From Candidatus Contendibacter odensensis (lineage in GTDB: Bacteria > Pseudomonadota > Gammaproteobacteria > Competibacterales > Competibacteraceae): a stretch of DNA of 53,445 bases. The DNA lies in assembly GCA_002747185.1 (NCBI GenBank), contig PDTV01000012.1, positions 1 through 53,445 on the forward strand. The letters run 5' to 3'. The number at the start of each line of letters is the position of its first letter. Positions within the stretch are counted from its first letter, which is position 1. The notes under the pieces were generated by a model. That model was not told where the DNA came from. It did not search any database and was given only the letters and a program-made list of their open reading frames with translations. Shown here one piece after another: positions 45,464-53,445 of this stretch. A program made the translations under genes and the position numbers.

Positions 45464-45780
45464 TCACGAGATATTGAGCCAAAGCGCGAAGCATCTAATG
45501 TGCACGGCGGCTAGAAAAGAGGCAGTATTCTTTGCGTATCGCGTTGCGATTCCGCACCAGCGTTTGAGATGGAGGAAGGCCTTTTTCAACCAAATGGCGT
45601 AATTTGTAGAGTTCCGTGTCATACGTGCGTTGCGCTGCTCTGTTTTTCTTTGGCGGAATGACCGGTGCCATACCTTGACCGGTAGCCTGCTTGAGAATGT
45701 TATAGCTTTAATCGGCGAGCAAACAGGGTATGTGGAATGACGGGTCAAAGCCAGCTTTGCCATTAGCCAGGATGACAACT
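45464..45780 (-). pseudogene. IS5-family transposase remnant (C-terminal half)
   Basis: Reading the minus strand, a transposase frame runs LLAD-stop-SYNILKQATGQG, then VIPPKKNRAAQRTYDTELYKL and RHLVEK. It then shifts frame in an A-run (plus T-run at 45582-45586) into AFLHLKRWCGIATRYAKNT, with ASFLAAVHIRCFALWLNIS to the end. It carries a premature stop near 45708-45710 and one extra A, and lacks the whole N-terminal half, so it is clearly dead. The C-terminus resembles the IS427 group of IS5. Confidence 0.85.
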
Positions 45781-45782
45781 GG

Positions 45783-46214
45783 GTGCTGGGCGCATTGCAT
45801 TGTCCGGGTAATCCCTATGATGGTCACACGCTAAGTGCACAAGTTGCGCAGATTGAGCGCCTGACAGAAACGTCGGTGACGACCTGCCGAGTGGACAAAG
45901 GCTACCGAGGTAAAGATAGCAAAGTTAAAGGCGTCGATGTTATTCACACGGGCTTGAGCAAAAAACGCATGTCGAGAGCGATGCGCAAGAAACTCAAACG
46001 GCGCAGCGCCATAGAACCGATTATTGGCCACATGAAATCAGATGGCAAACCGGGTCGATGCTACCTCAAAGGCAGCCTCGGTGATGCCATGAACATCATT
46101 TTAAGTGCCGCCGGACAGAATATCCGCAAGTTGCTACAGCTGTTAGCAACTCTTTGGCGGTATTTTTGGCTTTGTTCTCGTTATAGGGACAATGGAAAAT
46201 TGTTCGCCCAGTGA
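45783..46214 (+). pseudogene. Second IS5-family transposase fragment (C-terminal part)
   Basis: This 143-residue open frame starts within a transposase (GNPYDGHTLSAQVAQIERLT) and continues through the catalytic-core end KRRSAIEPIIGHMKSDG and YLKGSLGDAMNIILSAAGQN. The N-terminal half is absent, so it cannot transpose. It belongs to a different IS5-type lineage from the minus-strand remnant. The two fragments meet head to head at about 45781. CTAG occurs just outside both ends (45451-45454 and 46230-46233), which may be target-site traces. Confidence 0.85.
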
Positions 46215-46233
46215 ATTGGGCAGGGACGACTAG

Positions 46234-47178
46234 TTAAAAAATATCTAAATCACCCATGGTGTAATACAATGATTGCTGTGCTTCTTTTGTTGAAATTAAA
46301 AGTGGGCTCATCATATTGGCAACCCTGACCTCGGTCTTTTCTGTGTGTACCCCTGCAACGCCCTGCCAACTCTTTGGTAGCCATATCTCCATCGCGGTAC
46401 AATGGTTATCTATCGCAACGCGATTGAGTGCGGTCAGCGCCGATTTAAACCAGCGTCGTGATATCAAAAAATCGATAATTTGGAGTCGCTCGCCAGGTTG
46501 AATGACTGCCCAGCCCAATAGTTGACCTGCAAACAGAAAGCCGATTAATTGGTACGTGTGAAAAGGATTTTTCGCATAACGCCAGCGTAGATAGGCCCGA
46601 TCACGTATCAATGACAATGCGAGGTTTGATGAAAGGTCAGCCCAGAGTACGCCCAGGCGGGTATCTTCCCAATGAAGTGCTTGGGTGCGCACCAATGACC
46701 AGCGTGGTTTCTGGGCAGGACAACATGTTTTGTATGCAGCCTCAATCAAACCATAAACCCGTGAGTGCTCACCAAGCTGGAAGGGTCGCCGACCGGGAAA
46801 ACCGTAAGCAAATGCACACGGATAGCGTGCCGCAAGATCGGCTATCAGTAGTTTCAGTAGCTGTGTGAACACATTACGGCTGCCTAGATGACCTCGAGCT
46901 GACGGGTGAACCATCACATCGCAGATTTGAAAGAAAGGGATTGGGCGACCTTTTCGCCAACCGCGCAATGAGACAGCGCCCGCGAATCCAATCAATTGGC
47001 CGGCTGTATTAAATGCCAGTTTAGCCGGCGGCTCCGGGACAGCGCTGATGTATTTCCAGCGCCACTGTTCTTCAGTCAAACGTGTACCAAATACAATTTC
47101 AAACAGGGTGACGATTGCGGCCTCATCACCGGGTTGGTAATCACGAATATGGTAGTCTTCATCTCTTTTGGGGGACAT
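46234..47178 (-). CDS. GNAT-like N-acyltransferase protein
   Basis: This 314-residue protein resembles the GNAT superfamily: an N-terminal acetyltransferase half with YHIRDYQPGDEAAIVTLFE and ICDVMVHPSARGHLGSRNVF (acyl-CoA loop region), and a C-terminal half with a second GNAT-like fold. Such double-GNAT proteins occur in polysaccharide loci. The substrate is unknown; acetylation of an amino sugar is one guess. It is on the minus strand while its neighbours are plus, and its stop is immediately next to the IS debris. It diverges from the large glycosyltransferase gene across a repeat. Confidence 0.75.
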   Translation of the reverse strand: MSPKRDEDYHIRDYQPGDEAAIVTLFEIVFGTRLTEEQWRWKYISAVPEPPAKLAFNTAGQLIGFAGAVSLRGWRKGRPIPFFQICDVMVHPSARGHLGSRNVFTQLLKLLIADLAARYPCAFAYGFPGRRPFQLGEHSRVYGLIEAAYKTCCPAQKPRWSLVRTQALHWEDTRLGVLWADLSSNLALSLIRDRAYLRWRYAKNPFHTYQLIGFLFAGQLLGWAVIQPGERLQIIDFLISRRWFKSALTALNRVAIDNHCTAMEIWLPKSWQGVAGVHTEKTEVRVANMMSPLLISTKEAQQSLYYTMGDLDIF

Positions 47179-47210
47179 GATTAGGCATAAAACAGTGGTT
47201 GCTAATTAAT

Positions 47211-47366
47211 TCGCGGAGCTGAGCCGCGAGGATGTTGAAGCGGAGCAAGCGTGCTTGCGAGGCAGAAACATCGCAGTCGGCTCCAGTGACGTGTTGCGGC
47301 ATAAGCGGCCAGGTGACTGGAGCGTAGCTCAGCTCCGCGATTGCCGGCAGCGTAGCTGCCGACAAC
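47211..47366. repeat. Multi-hairpin dispersed repeat, copy B, with inverted ends
   Basis: TCGCGGAGCTGAGC (47211-47224) is a perfect inverted repeat of 47327-47340. Between them lie a GCAAGC/GCTTGC hairpin, a GCTCCAGT/ACTGGAGC pair, and shared blocks with copy A (99-212). After the right end comes the hairpin 47341-47365 with a GTA loop, whose stem bases differ from copy A but still pair apart from one position. The element lies between the divergent GNAT and PIG-L/GT2 genes, in the leader of the latter. It has no coding content of its own. Confidence 0.8.
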
Positions 47367-47399
47367 AAAAAGTTTTGAAGCATTTTAAAGGTGAATTTC

Positions 47400-50300
47400 A
47401 TGGTTAGCGAGAGCGAGCTGATACCTTACCACGCGATACACAGCCTAGGGGAGGGGCCGGCTCTCATTTTGGCGCCGCATCCGGATGATGAAGTGTTTGG
47501 TTGTGCTGGAGCCATTATGCGCCATGTCGATGCAGGTGATCCGGTGACTGTAATTATTGTTACCGATGGCGGTGGTTTTTTGCCCAGTGGAGCGGAACGA
47601 GAGGCCTATGTTGCACAAAGACACCGTGAAAGTATAGCGGCAGCAGCAGTTTTAGGGTATGGGAAACCGCAATTTTGGATGTATCGCGACCGTGAGTTGA
47701 TTTACGATGAAGCACTGGTACGGCGTTTGTGCCAGGCCGTTACCGTCACAAGTGCTTGCTGGTTATACGCACCTTCCCCCTATGAGCTTCATCCGGATCA
47801 TCGCCATCTGGGATTCGCTGCGTTGGAGACCGTGCGCCGCTGTAAGGGCCTGACGCTTGCGCTATATGAGATTGGTGCACCGTTGCCACCTAATCGCTTG
47901 CTTGATATTAGTGATTTGTGGGTACGCAAGCATCAAGCGATTGCCTGCTTTTCCAGCCAGCTTGCTGAGCAGGCTTATGATCGTCATATCGAAGCACTCA
48001 ATCGTTATCGGACGTATACCCTGCCCAGGAATATTAGAATGGCTGAGGCCTATTGGGTCATTGAGGGTAATCAGTCGGCTGACAAAATGCGAGCGCTGTA
48101 TGACCTGATTGGCGGGCATTGGCAGGTGGCGGGTGTACCCGACGCCACATGGGTGCAACCCCTGGTTTCGGTAATTATACGTACCACACATCGGCCTGAG
48201 CTGGCTGAAGCACTCGCCTCAGTTGCCGTGCAAAGCTATCCCAATATTGAGGTTATTGTAATTGATGCCGCCGGTACAGATTTGGCATCGAGCGCTATAG
48301 ATAGCGAGCACTATCGGTTTCCGCTAAGAGTCTGTAGTGCCGGACAGGCTTTGGGACGGGCCGCTGCCGCCAATCTGGGATTAGATGCCGTTCAGGGAGC
48401 ATATTTCATCTTCCTTGATGATGATGACTGGTTTGAGCCGGATCATATTGCCAGTTTAGTTGAGATGCTGGAACAGGAAGCGCATCTCTCCAGTCTGGAT
48501 CAGACCCTCTCACGTCCTGTTATCGCAGCCTATGCCGGGGTGCGTTGTGTCAAGCATGACGGTAAGGATTGGGCGACACTGCACGTATATAACGAGCCGT
48601 TCGATACGGTGCGGTTGCGGCTGGAAAATTATATTCCGATCCATGCCGTACTGTGTCGCCGAGAGGTATTGACAGCGGTTGCAGCCTGTCGTTTTGACCA
48701 ACAACTTGAGCTGTATGAGGATTGGGATTTTTGGTTGCAATTGTCAGAACATGGCCATTTTTTGCATCGTGATGCCATTTCTGCATGTTATCGAATTCAT
48801 CAGGGTAGCGGCTTTGGTGTTATGGCCGATGAACAGCAAGCGCTCGCTGCATTTCATGTGATTGTAACCAAGTGGCGCTCTCGCTGGAGTGACCGTGATC
48901 TGATGGACATCATCGCATGGGCGCGACATTTGGAACGATTGCTAAAACAAGCAGAAGAACAACGTGCCGTTGCCGTTTGCAAAGTTGATGAGCTGGGTCT
49001 GGCAATCGATCAATATCAGCAGACCATAGCATCATTAAAGGAAATCAACAAAGACATGCGTACTGAGTGCCAGGACAGGCGCGTGAAGTACGAGGAAGCA
49101 TATGTCGAGTTGGAGCAATCACGACGGGTACTGGAACAATATCAGTATAAACAACTTTATTCCCAGCAGGAGCTGGAGCGCTATCAATCCAGACTCAAAG
49201 AGAGTCAGCGCCAGCTTGATGCGGTGCAGGCGCAATTGGTGGCGCAGCACGCTGAAACAGCACAGATTGACCAGCAGTGGCGTAAACAATATGAATGGGT
49301 TATGTCATCACGTTCGTGGCGATTGACAGCACCATTGCGAGATAGTGCGCGCTGGTTGCGTGATCAACATAATCGCTGGTTTACCGCGCTGGCCCGACGG
49401 CTATGGCAGGTAGGTGTTACGGTTTATCGCGGTCGGAGTGGATGGTTGCTGAGCAGGTTGCCTTTTGGCTGGAAACAGGCGATTCGCCGTTGGTTACGGC
49501 AAGGCATGATGACGATACAGGATGGTGAAGCTGCACGGCCTGTCGAGACATCGAATGCAGCACCACTGGTCAGTATTATTGTGCCGGTTTATAACCATGC
49601 TGAATTTTTGGAATGCTGCTTGCGTAGCGCTTTGCAACAGAGCTATCCGAATATCGAAGTCATTGCTGTAGACGATGCTTCATCCGATCCTGAAGTGCGG
49701 GTGATTTTGGAGCGGCTAGCTGCTCATCCACGGTTAAAGGTTTTCTCCAATCCAGTGAACCAGGGGATTGCCCGAACCCAGAATCGAGCCTTGATGGCAT
49801 CGAAAGGTGACATTATTGGTTGGCTCGATTGTGATGATTATCTGGCTCCAGATGCGGTTGAGATCTGCTTGCGTCAATGGCACGAGGGTATCGTCTATGC
49901 GCACTCGGCCCGCATCAACATTGATCCGCATGGGCAGGAGGTCAGCCGTATCTCGTTTGAGCATCTGCCGCGCCTGGATTATTTTGCCGAAAACCTGGAA
50001 CGGATGTATGCCACCCATTTTAAGTTGATTGCCCGACAGGCCTTTGCGCGGGTCGGATTGTTCGACCTTCGTTTTGATGTTGCCCAGGATTACGATTTAC
50101 TCATGCGGATCGCCTTTCATTATCCAAGTTCAGCCTTTATCCATATCCCAGAGTTTGTGTACTACCATCGTTTTCATGAGCGTCAGGCGACAGGCCTTCA
50201 AACTGAGCAACAACAAATCGCCACAACCACGATTCAGCACGAGGCACGACTGCGACGTGATATTCGTGAGGGGCATTTTGATCATTTTCTGTCAATCATC

Positions 50301-51143
50301 ATGTTATCGTTTGGTAAACAGCGGCAAACACTGGCAGCATTGGAGAGTTTGCGGGCAACTGTAAAGATTCCACATGAAATTATCCTGTTTGATAATGGTT
50401 CTGAAGCCGAAACGGTCGCTTTTCTGCGAGCGCATATCGACGATCGCTTTCCAGCAGTAAAAGCCATTTATCATCCTGAGAATTTAGGGCCTGCTGCCGG
50501 GCGGCGGGAGGCGTTAAAACAAGCATGTGGCAGTTGGTTTTTGGTCTTTGATAATGATGAAATTGCCGAGCCAGGCTGGTTAGAGGAATTATTGGTACGG
50601 GCATCAAGTGCGCCCGATGTGGGCGCCGTTTGCTGCAAGGTTATTTTTCCGAACCGCCGGTTACAATTCTCGGGTGGTTTTATCCACTCGATTGATGATG
50701 AATTGATTGATCTGGGCTTGTATGATCGTGATAGCGAAGTCACGGATTTATCCACGGCGGTTTTTCGAGAGTGCGACTGGCTTCCGATTGGCGCAACCTT
50801 GTTCACCATTAATCCGGCGCCTTTTCTGCACGAAGGGTATCCCAATGTGTTTGAAGATGCCGGTGTATCCATGGCACTGCGCCGAAGGGGGCTACGATTA
50901 TTAAATAGTCCAGCGTCCTGGGTTTGGCATGAGCATTTTCTATTTCAGACTGAACTGGATATGGAAGATCGCTATGTTCGTAGCCGTTACGATCCGCAAT
51001 CCATGTTGACCAGTATTGCCAGTTTTTATGCTGAAACCGGTTTAATTATTCAGGATGAATATGTCTGGCGTGAAAATGATCTCTTCACCCTCAGCCGTGA
51101 CCAGCTCAAGCAATTACTTAAAAAACGGCGGTGCGTGGCTTGA
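47400..51143 (+). CDS. PIG-L deacetylase fused to three GT2 glycosyltransferase domains
   Basis: The 1247-residue protein has, in order: a PIG-L/LmbE metal-dependent deacetylase (about 20-230, LILAPHPDDEVFGCAG and the histidine region ELHPDHRHLG); a first GT2 domain (about 253-480, with a DDDDW cluster); a long charged coiled coil (about 510-620) ending in MSSRSWRLTAPLRD; a second GT2 domain (about 721-930, LDCDDYLAPD); and a third GT2 (about 962-1240, VFDNDEIAEPGW). PIG-L enzymes deacetylate GlcNAc-type sugars, so this may modify and extend one glycan. The ATG at 47400 follows AAAGGTG at good spacing; a GTG at 47391 is possible. Confidence 0.9.
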   Translation: MVSESELIPYHAIHSLGEGPALILAPHPDDEVFGCAGAIMRHVDAGDPVTVIIVTDGGGFLPSGAEREAYVAQRHRESIAAAAVLGYGKPQFWMYRDRELIYDEALVRRLCQAVTVTSACWLYAPSPYELHPDHRHLGFAALETVRRCKGLTLALYEIGAPLPPNRLLDISDLWVRKHQAIACFSSQLAEQAYDRHIEALNRYRTYTLPRNIRMAEAYWVIEGNQSADKMRALYDLIGGHWQVAGVPDATWVQPLVSVIIRTTHRPELAEALASVAVQSYPNIEVIVIDAAGTDLASSAIDSEHYRFPLRVCSAGQALGRAAAANLGLDAVQGAYFIFLDDDDWFEPDHIASLVEMLEQEAHLSSLDQTLSRPVIAAYAGVRCVKHDGKDWATLHVYNEPFDTVRLRLENYIPIHAVLCRREVLTAVAACRFDQQLELYEDWDFWLQLSEHGHFLHRDAISACYRIHQGSGFGVMADEQQALAAFHVIVTKWRSRWSDRDLMDIIAWARHLERLLKQAEEQRAVAVCKVDELGLAIDQYQQTIASLKEINKDMRTECQDRRVKYEEAYVELEQSRRVLEQYQYKQLYSQQELERYQSRLKESQRQLDAVQAQLVAQHAETAQIDQQWRKQYEWVMSSRSWRLTAPLRDSARWLRDQHNRWFTALARRLWQVGVTVYRGRSGWLLSRLPFGWKQAIRRWLRQGMMTIQDGEAARPVETSNAAPLVSIIVPVYNHAEFLECCLRSALQQSYPNIEVIAVDDASSDPEVRVILERLAAHPRLKVFSNPVNQGIARTQNRALMASKGDIIGWLDCDDYLAPDAVEICLRQWHEGIVYAHSARINIDPHGQEVSRISFEHLPRLDYFAENLERMYATHFKLIARQAFARVGLFDLRFDVAQDYDLLMRIAFHYPSSAFIHIPEFVYYHRFHERQATGLQTEQQQIATTTIQHEARLRRDIREGHFDHFLSIIMLSFGKQRQTLAALESLRATVKIPHEIILFDNGSEAETVAFLRAHIDDRFPAVKAIYHPENLGPAAGRREALKQACGSWFLVFDNDEIAEPGWLEELLVRASSAPDVGAVCCKVIFPNRRLQFSGGFIHSIDDELIDLGLYDRDSEVTDLSTAVFRECDWLPIGATLFTINPAPFLHEGYPNVFEDAGVSMALRRRGLRLLNSPASWVWHEHFLFQTELDMEDRYVRSRYDPQSMLTSIASFYAETGLIIQDEYVWRENDLFTLSRDQLKQLLKKRRCVA

Positions 51144-51961
51144 CACGACTTGATATCTCGATTGTGACGTACGCGCCTGATTTTAAGGTATTAGCGATGG
51201 CGTTGGAATGCCTGGGTTTGGCAGTACAGCACGCCAGGCGACAGGCGCTGCTGACTGAGGCAAGGCTGATTGTAGTAGATAACGACTCTGGTATTGATAG
51301 GGGTGAATCGTTGCAACGGCTTTTAGAAAAAGCCGATCTTCCAGTAAGAAGTACACTGTTGAGTGGTCACGGTAATCTGGGTTATGGCGCAGGTCATAAC
51401 CTGGCGCTAGATGTTGGCAGCGGTAACTTTCATCTCGTTCTGAATCCTGATGTGCTGTTGGAAGAGGATGCGTTAAGTGAGGGCCTGGCCTTTCTCATCG
51501 CGCACCCGGAAACGGGGCTGGTTGCTCCGGCCGTACAGGATGAGCAAGGTCAACAGCAATACTTGTGCAAGCGTTATCCAACGGTACTGGATTTGGCCTT
51601 GCGTGGTTTTGCCCCTGAATATGTGCGGCGACGTTTTCAAAGACGCCTGGATCATTATGAGTTGCGTGATCGGATCAACCATGGCCTGTTATGGGATCCA
51701 CCCATTGCAAGTGGCTGCTTTATGCTGTGTCGTCGTGCATTGTTGAAACAGATTGGCGGCTTTGATCCTGATTATTTTCTCTATTTTGAGGATTTTGATC
51801 TCAGTTTGCGGCTAACAGCCATAACACGATTAGCTTATGTACCGACGGTACGTATTGTGCATTTTGGTGGTAACGCCGCTCGAAAAGGTATTCGGCATAT
51901 TGGCTTGTTTATTCGTTCAGCAGCATTATTTTTTCACCGGCATGGTTGGCGATGGTGGTAG
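51131..51961 (+). CDS. GT2 glycosyltransferase (rhamnosyltransferase-like)
   Basis: The 276-residue GT-A protein has DISIVTYAPDFKVL, VVDNDSG, LNPDVLLEEDAL and the acceptor region YFLYFEDFDLSLRL, typical of rhamnosyl- and related transferases. dTDP-rhamnose from the rml genes would be a natural donor, but the donor is not shown by sequence. It starts at GTG 51131 inside the end of the preceding gene, and its stop overlaps the next gene, so the three genes are translationally coupled. Confidence 0.88.
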   Translation: MRGLTRLDISIVTYAPDFKVLAMALECLGLAVQHARRQALLTEARLIVVDNDSGIDRGESLQRLLEKADLPVRSTLLSGHGNLGYGAGHNLALDVGSGNFHLVLNPDVLLEEDALSEGLAFLIAHPETGLVAPAVQDEQGQQQYLCKRYPTVLDLALRGFAPEYVRRRFQRRLDHYELRDRINHGLLWDPPIASGCFMLCRRALLKQIGGFDPDYFLYFEDFDLSLRLTAITRLAYVPTVRIVHFGGNAARKGIRHIGLFIRSAALFFHRHGWRWW

Positions 51962-52965
51962 CGATAGATTTTTACCAGGGGCGATCCGTACTGGTAACTG
52001 GTGGCAACGGTTTTATCGGACAGCGGTTGGTAGCAGCACTTCAGATGAAGCAGGCACGGGTACGTGCGCTGCTTCGGCCTGGGCGAATAGTCCCTGTAGA
52101 GTGGCAGGATATAGAAATAGTTCATGGTGATGTGACTGATGTTGCTAGCCTGGCTGAGGTCTGCACAGGGATAAATACTGTGTTTCATGTGGCAGGTTTT
52201 GCGCATGCTGATGCGGCCGATACGCCAGAATTTGCAGAGCGACATTGGGCAGTGAATGCTCAGGGTAGCTTTAATGTACTGGATGCAGCGGTAGCGGCTG
52301 GTGTTGAGCGCTTGGTTTTTCTCAGCAGTGCTAAAGCCGTTGGTGAATCCGATTCCTACTGTGTTGATGAACGTTGGACTGTCCTTCCTGAAACACCTTA
52401 TGGCCGAGCCAAGCGAGCGGCTGAAGCACAGGTGTTAGCAACGGGACGTACTACAGGGATGCATGTGGTTAATCTGCGACCGGCACTGGTGTATGGGGCA
52501 GGTATGAAAGCTAACCTGGCTCGCTTGATAGCTGCCGTGCATCGCGGCTGGTTGTTACCGTTGCCAGAAACAGGTAATTGCCGGTCGTTGGTTCATATTG
52601 ATGATATCGTACAGGCATTATTATTGGCGGCAGCCAATCCTGTTGCGGCAGGACAGACTTATTTTGTTACCGATGGCCAGACTTATTCAGGATGCAAGCT
52701 GTATTCGATAATTTGTCAGGCTTCAGGGCGGCCTGTCCCGCGCTGGGCGGTTCCGGCAAGTGTATTACGTGGTGCCGCTAAATTAATTGATGCGTTGCGT
52801 TTTTTGATAGGGTATCGGGATCAAAAAGCGCATCTTGTATTGAATAAACTGCTAGGGTGGGCATGTTATTGTTCGACACGTATTAGTGACGAGTTAGGGT
52901 ATCAACCCACTTGGGACTTTGAACGGTTTTGTGCAACTGAACTGAGAAAAGATTTGTATAAGTGA
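51952..52965 (+). CDS. NAD-dependent sugar epimerase/dehydratase
   Basis: This extended short-chain dehydrogenase has the Rossmann motif VLVTGGNGFIGQRLV, VFHVAGFAHADA, the Ser in LVFLSSAKAVG, and the catalytic pair in YGRAKRAAE. It probably makes or alters a nucleotide sugar for the preceding transferases; the exact reaction cannot be read. The ATG at 51952 was preferred to TTG 51946 and overlaps the upstream stop by ten bases. It is 337 residues and complete. Confidence 0.85.
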   Translation: MVVAIDFYQGRSVLVTGGNGFIGQRLVAALQMKQARVRALLRPGRIVPVEWQDIEIVHGDVTDVASLAEVCTGINTVFHVAGFAHADAADTPEFAERHWAVNAQGSFNVLDAAVAAGVERLVFLSSAKAVGESDSYCVDERWTVLPETPYGRAKRAAEAQVLATGRTTGMHVVNLRPALVYGAGMKANLARLIAAVHRGWLLPLPETGNCRSLVHIDDIVQALLLAAANPVAAGQTYFVTDGQTYSGCKLYSIICQASGRPVPRWAVPASVLRGAAKLIDALRFLIGYRDQKAHLVLNKLLGWACYCSTRISDELGYQPTWDFERFCATELRKDLYK

Positions 52966-53270
52966 TTTGATTATTATCTGTTGGTTGTATTGATGGTCAA
53001 ATGATTTTTGAGTCATGGGACTTTTTTATGGCCAATTTTAAAATACTGACCCGCGTAGTGACAGATAGCTGGTTTCCTGCTTTCGCGGGAATGGCCGGGC
53101 TGATTGATGTACAGCCGTCATACCCGCGCAGGCGGGCATTCGGCGATAGATATCGGGATCATGTCGCCGCCGATGTTGTCTAGAAAGAAAATCATTGATC
53201 GTTTTATCAGTATTTTTGAAATGGGCTGTAAGCCTTAAATTTAATCAGAAGTCTTTTTTTGAGGTCTTTT
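52966..53270. other. Intergenic region with palindromic repeats
   Basis: No convincing gene is present. The middle holds two repeat units of the TTCCCGC-type (see 53073-53141). The right end has the ribosome-binding sequence GAGG before the start at 53271. No clear terminator for the epimerase gene was found. Confidence 0.5.
53073..53141. repeat. Pair of dRS3-like short palindromes
   Basis: TTCCTGCTTTCGCGGGAA (53074-53091) and ACCCGCGCAGGCGGGCA (53122-53138) each form a short stem with a 4-base loop. They resemble the widespread neisserial dRS3-type motif ATTCCC-N8-GGGAAT in inverted arrangement, but each is degenerate by one or more bases. Such pairs often sit between genes in beta- and gammaproteobacteria. 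Confidence 0.6.
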
Positions 53271-53445
53271 ATGACACAAAAGAATGTTTTTTTTGCACCG
53301 GTTGCCTTGCTTTTCCTCTTGTTAATGTGGCCTGGTCATGTAGCTATAGCGGCGGCAGATATTGTTTTTTCGGTAGAGGAGCCGCAGGCTGGCAGTGTGT
53401 ATTCTGGCGTATCGAATATTCGTGGCTGGGCCGTGGCGCCATCGG
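53271..53445 (+). CDS. Secreted protein, N-terminal part only
   Basis: Translation from ATG 53271, with GAGG seven bases upstream, gives a Sec signal peptide (hydrophobic core VALLFLLLMWPG, cleavage near AIAAA) and the start of a mature protein, IVFSVEEPQAGSVYSGVSNI followed by RGWAVAPS. The phrase with GSVYSG and RGWA recurs in exported Ig-like proteins of other proteobacteria, but I cannot name a family. The frame is open to the window edge, so the length and function are unknown. Confidence 0.7.
   Translation, partial: MTQKNVFFAPVALLFLLLMWPGHVAIAAADIVFSVEEPQAGSVYSGVSNIRGWAVAPS

Noticed and set aside
45783..46214. Functional transposase gene
   Set aside because: The N-terminal half is missing and the frame begins within a conserved region, so it is a fragment.
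1..53445. Search for tRNA, rRNA, tmRNA or CRISPR arrays
   Set aside because: No tRNA-like T-loop with matching acceptor stem, no rRNA stretch, and no regularly spaced repeat array was seen by eye; a tRNAscan, Rfam or CRISPR search would settle it.

Overview
The window looks like a chromosomal segment of a Gram-negative proteobacterium, most likely a gammaproteobacterium. The evidence is the FabA/FabB unsaturated fatty acid pair, BamE next to Fur, a ratA-rnfH pair next to smpB, a classical OxyR, and a type II secretion system (T2SS). GC content looks intermediate, and no rRNA, tRNA or CRISPR array was seen. The species cannot be named from this sequence alone.

Positions 1-23400 are mostly housekeeping. 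On the minus strand lie a membrane H+-pyrophosphatase (hppA), soluble pyrophosphatase (ppa), a branched-chain amino acid ABC importer (livK, then livHMGF), endonuclease III with a DUF1841 partner, and a receiver-PAS-PAS-GGDEF-EAL signalling gene broken by one extra base. Next come acuI (+), oxyR (-) diverging from an isocitrate dehydrogenase fused to a CBS pair (+), fur (-), bamE (+), rnfH and ratA (-), smpB (+), fabA-fabB (+), a small membrane protein and thiL (+).

Positions 23500-38830 form one nearly gapless plus-strand block. Three dTDP-rhamnose genes (rmlA, rmlC, rmlD) run with 1-11 base gaps into a T2SS set, gspE-F-G-H-I-J-K-L-M-(C/N)-D. The block ends in a TPR/SPINDLY-type O-linked N-acetylglucosaminyltransferase-like protein. 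rmlB, the prepilin peptidase, a PDZ-type GspC and a pilotin are not in the window.

Positions 38830-53445 look like a cell-surface and glycan region. They hold an abundant-looking secreted protein with its own promoter and terminator, a secreted Asp-box propeller protein, an ABC-2 polysaccharide exporter (wzm intact, wzt broken by an internal deletion), a GT4 glycosyltransferase, two truncated IS5-family transposase remnants joined head to head, a GNAT-like protein, a 1248-residue PIG-L/GT2/coiled-coil/GT2/GT2 fusion, another GT2, a sugar epimerase-like enzyme, and the start of a further secreted protein.

Taken together, the right two thirds suggest a locus that makes activated rhamnose, secretes proteins through T2SS, and glycosylates or coats the surface. 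Two decayed genes (the c-di-GMP regulator and the exporter ATPase) and the IS debris suggest parts are eroding. Dispersed hairpin repeats are the most unusual non-coding feature: one multi-hairpin family has copies at 99-212 and 47211-47366, and one palindrome family has copies at 3627-3671 and 17671-17718.
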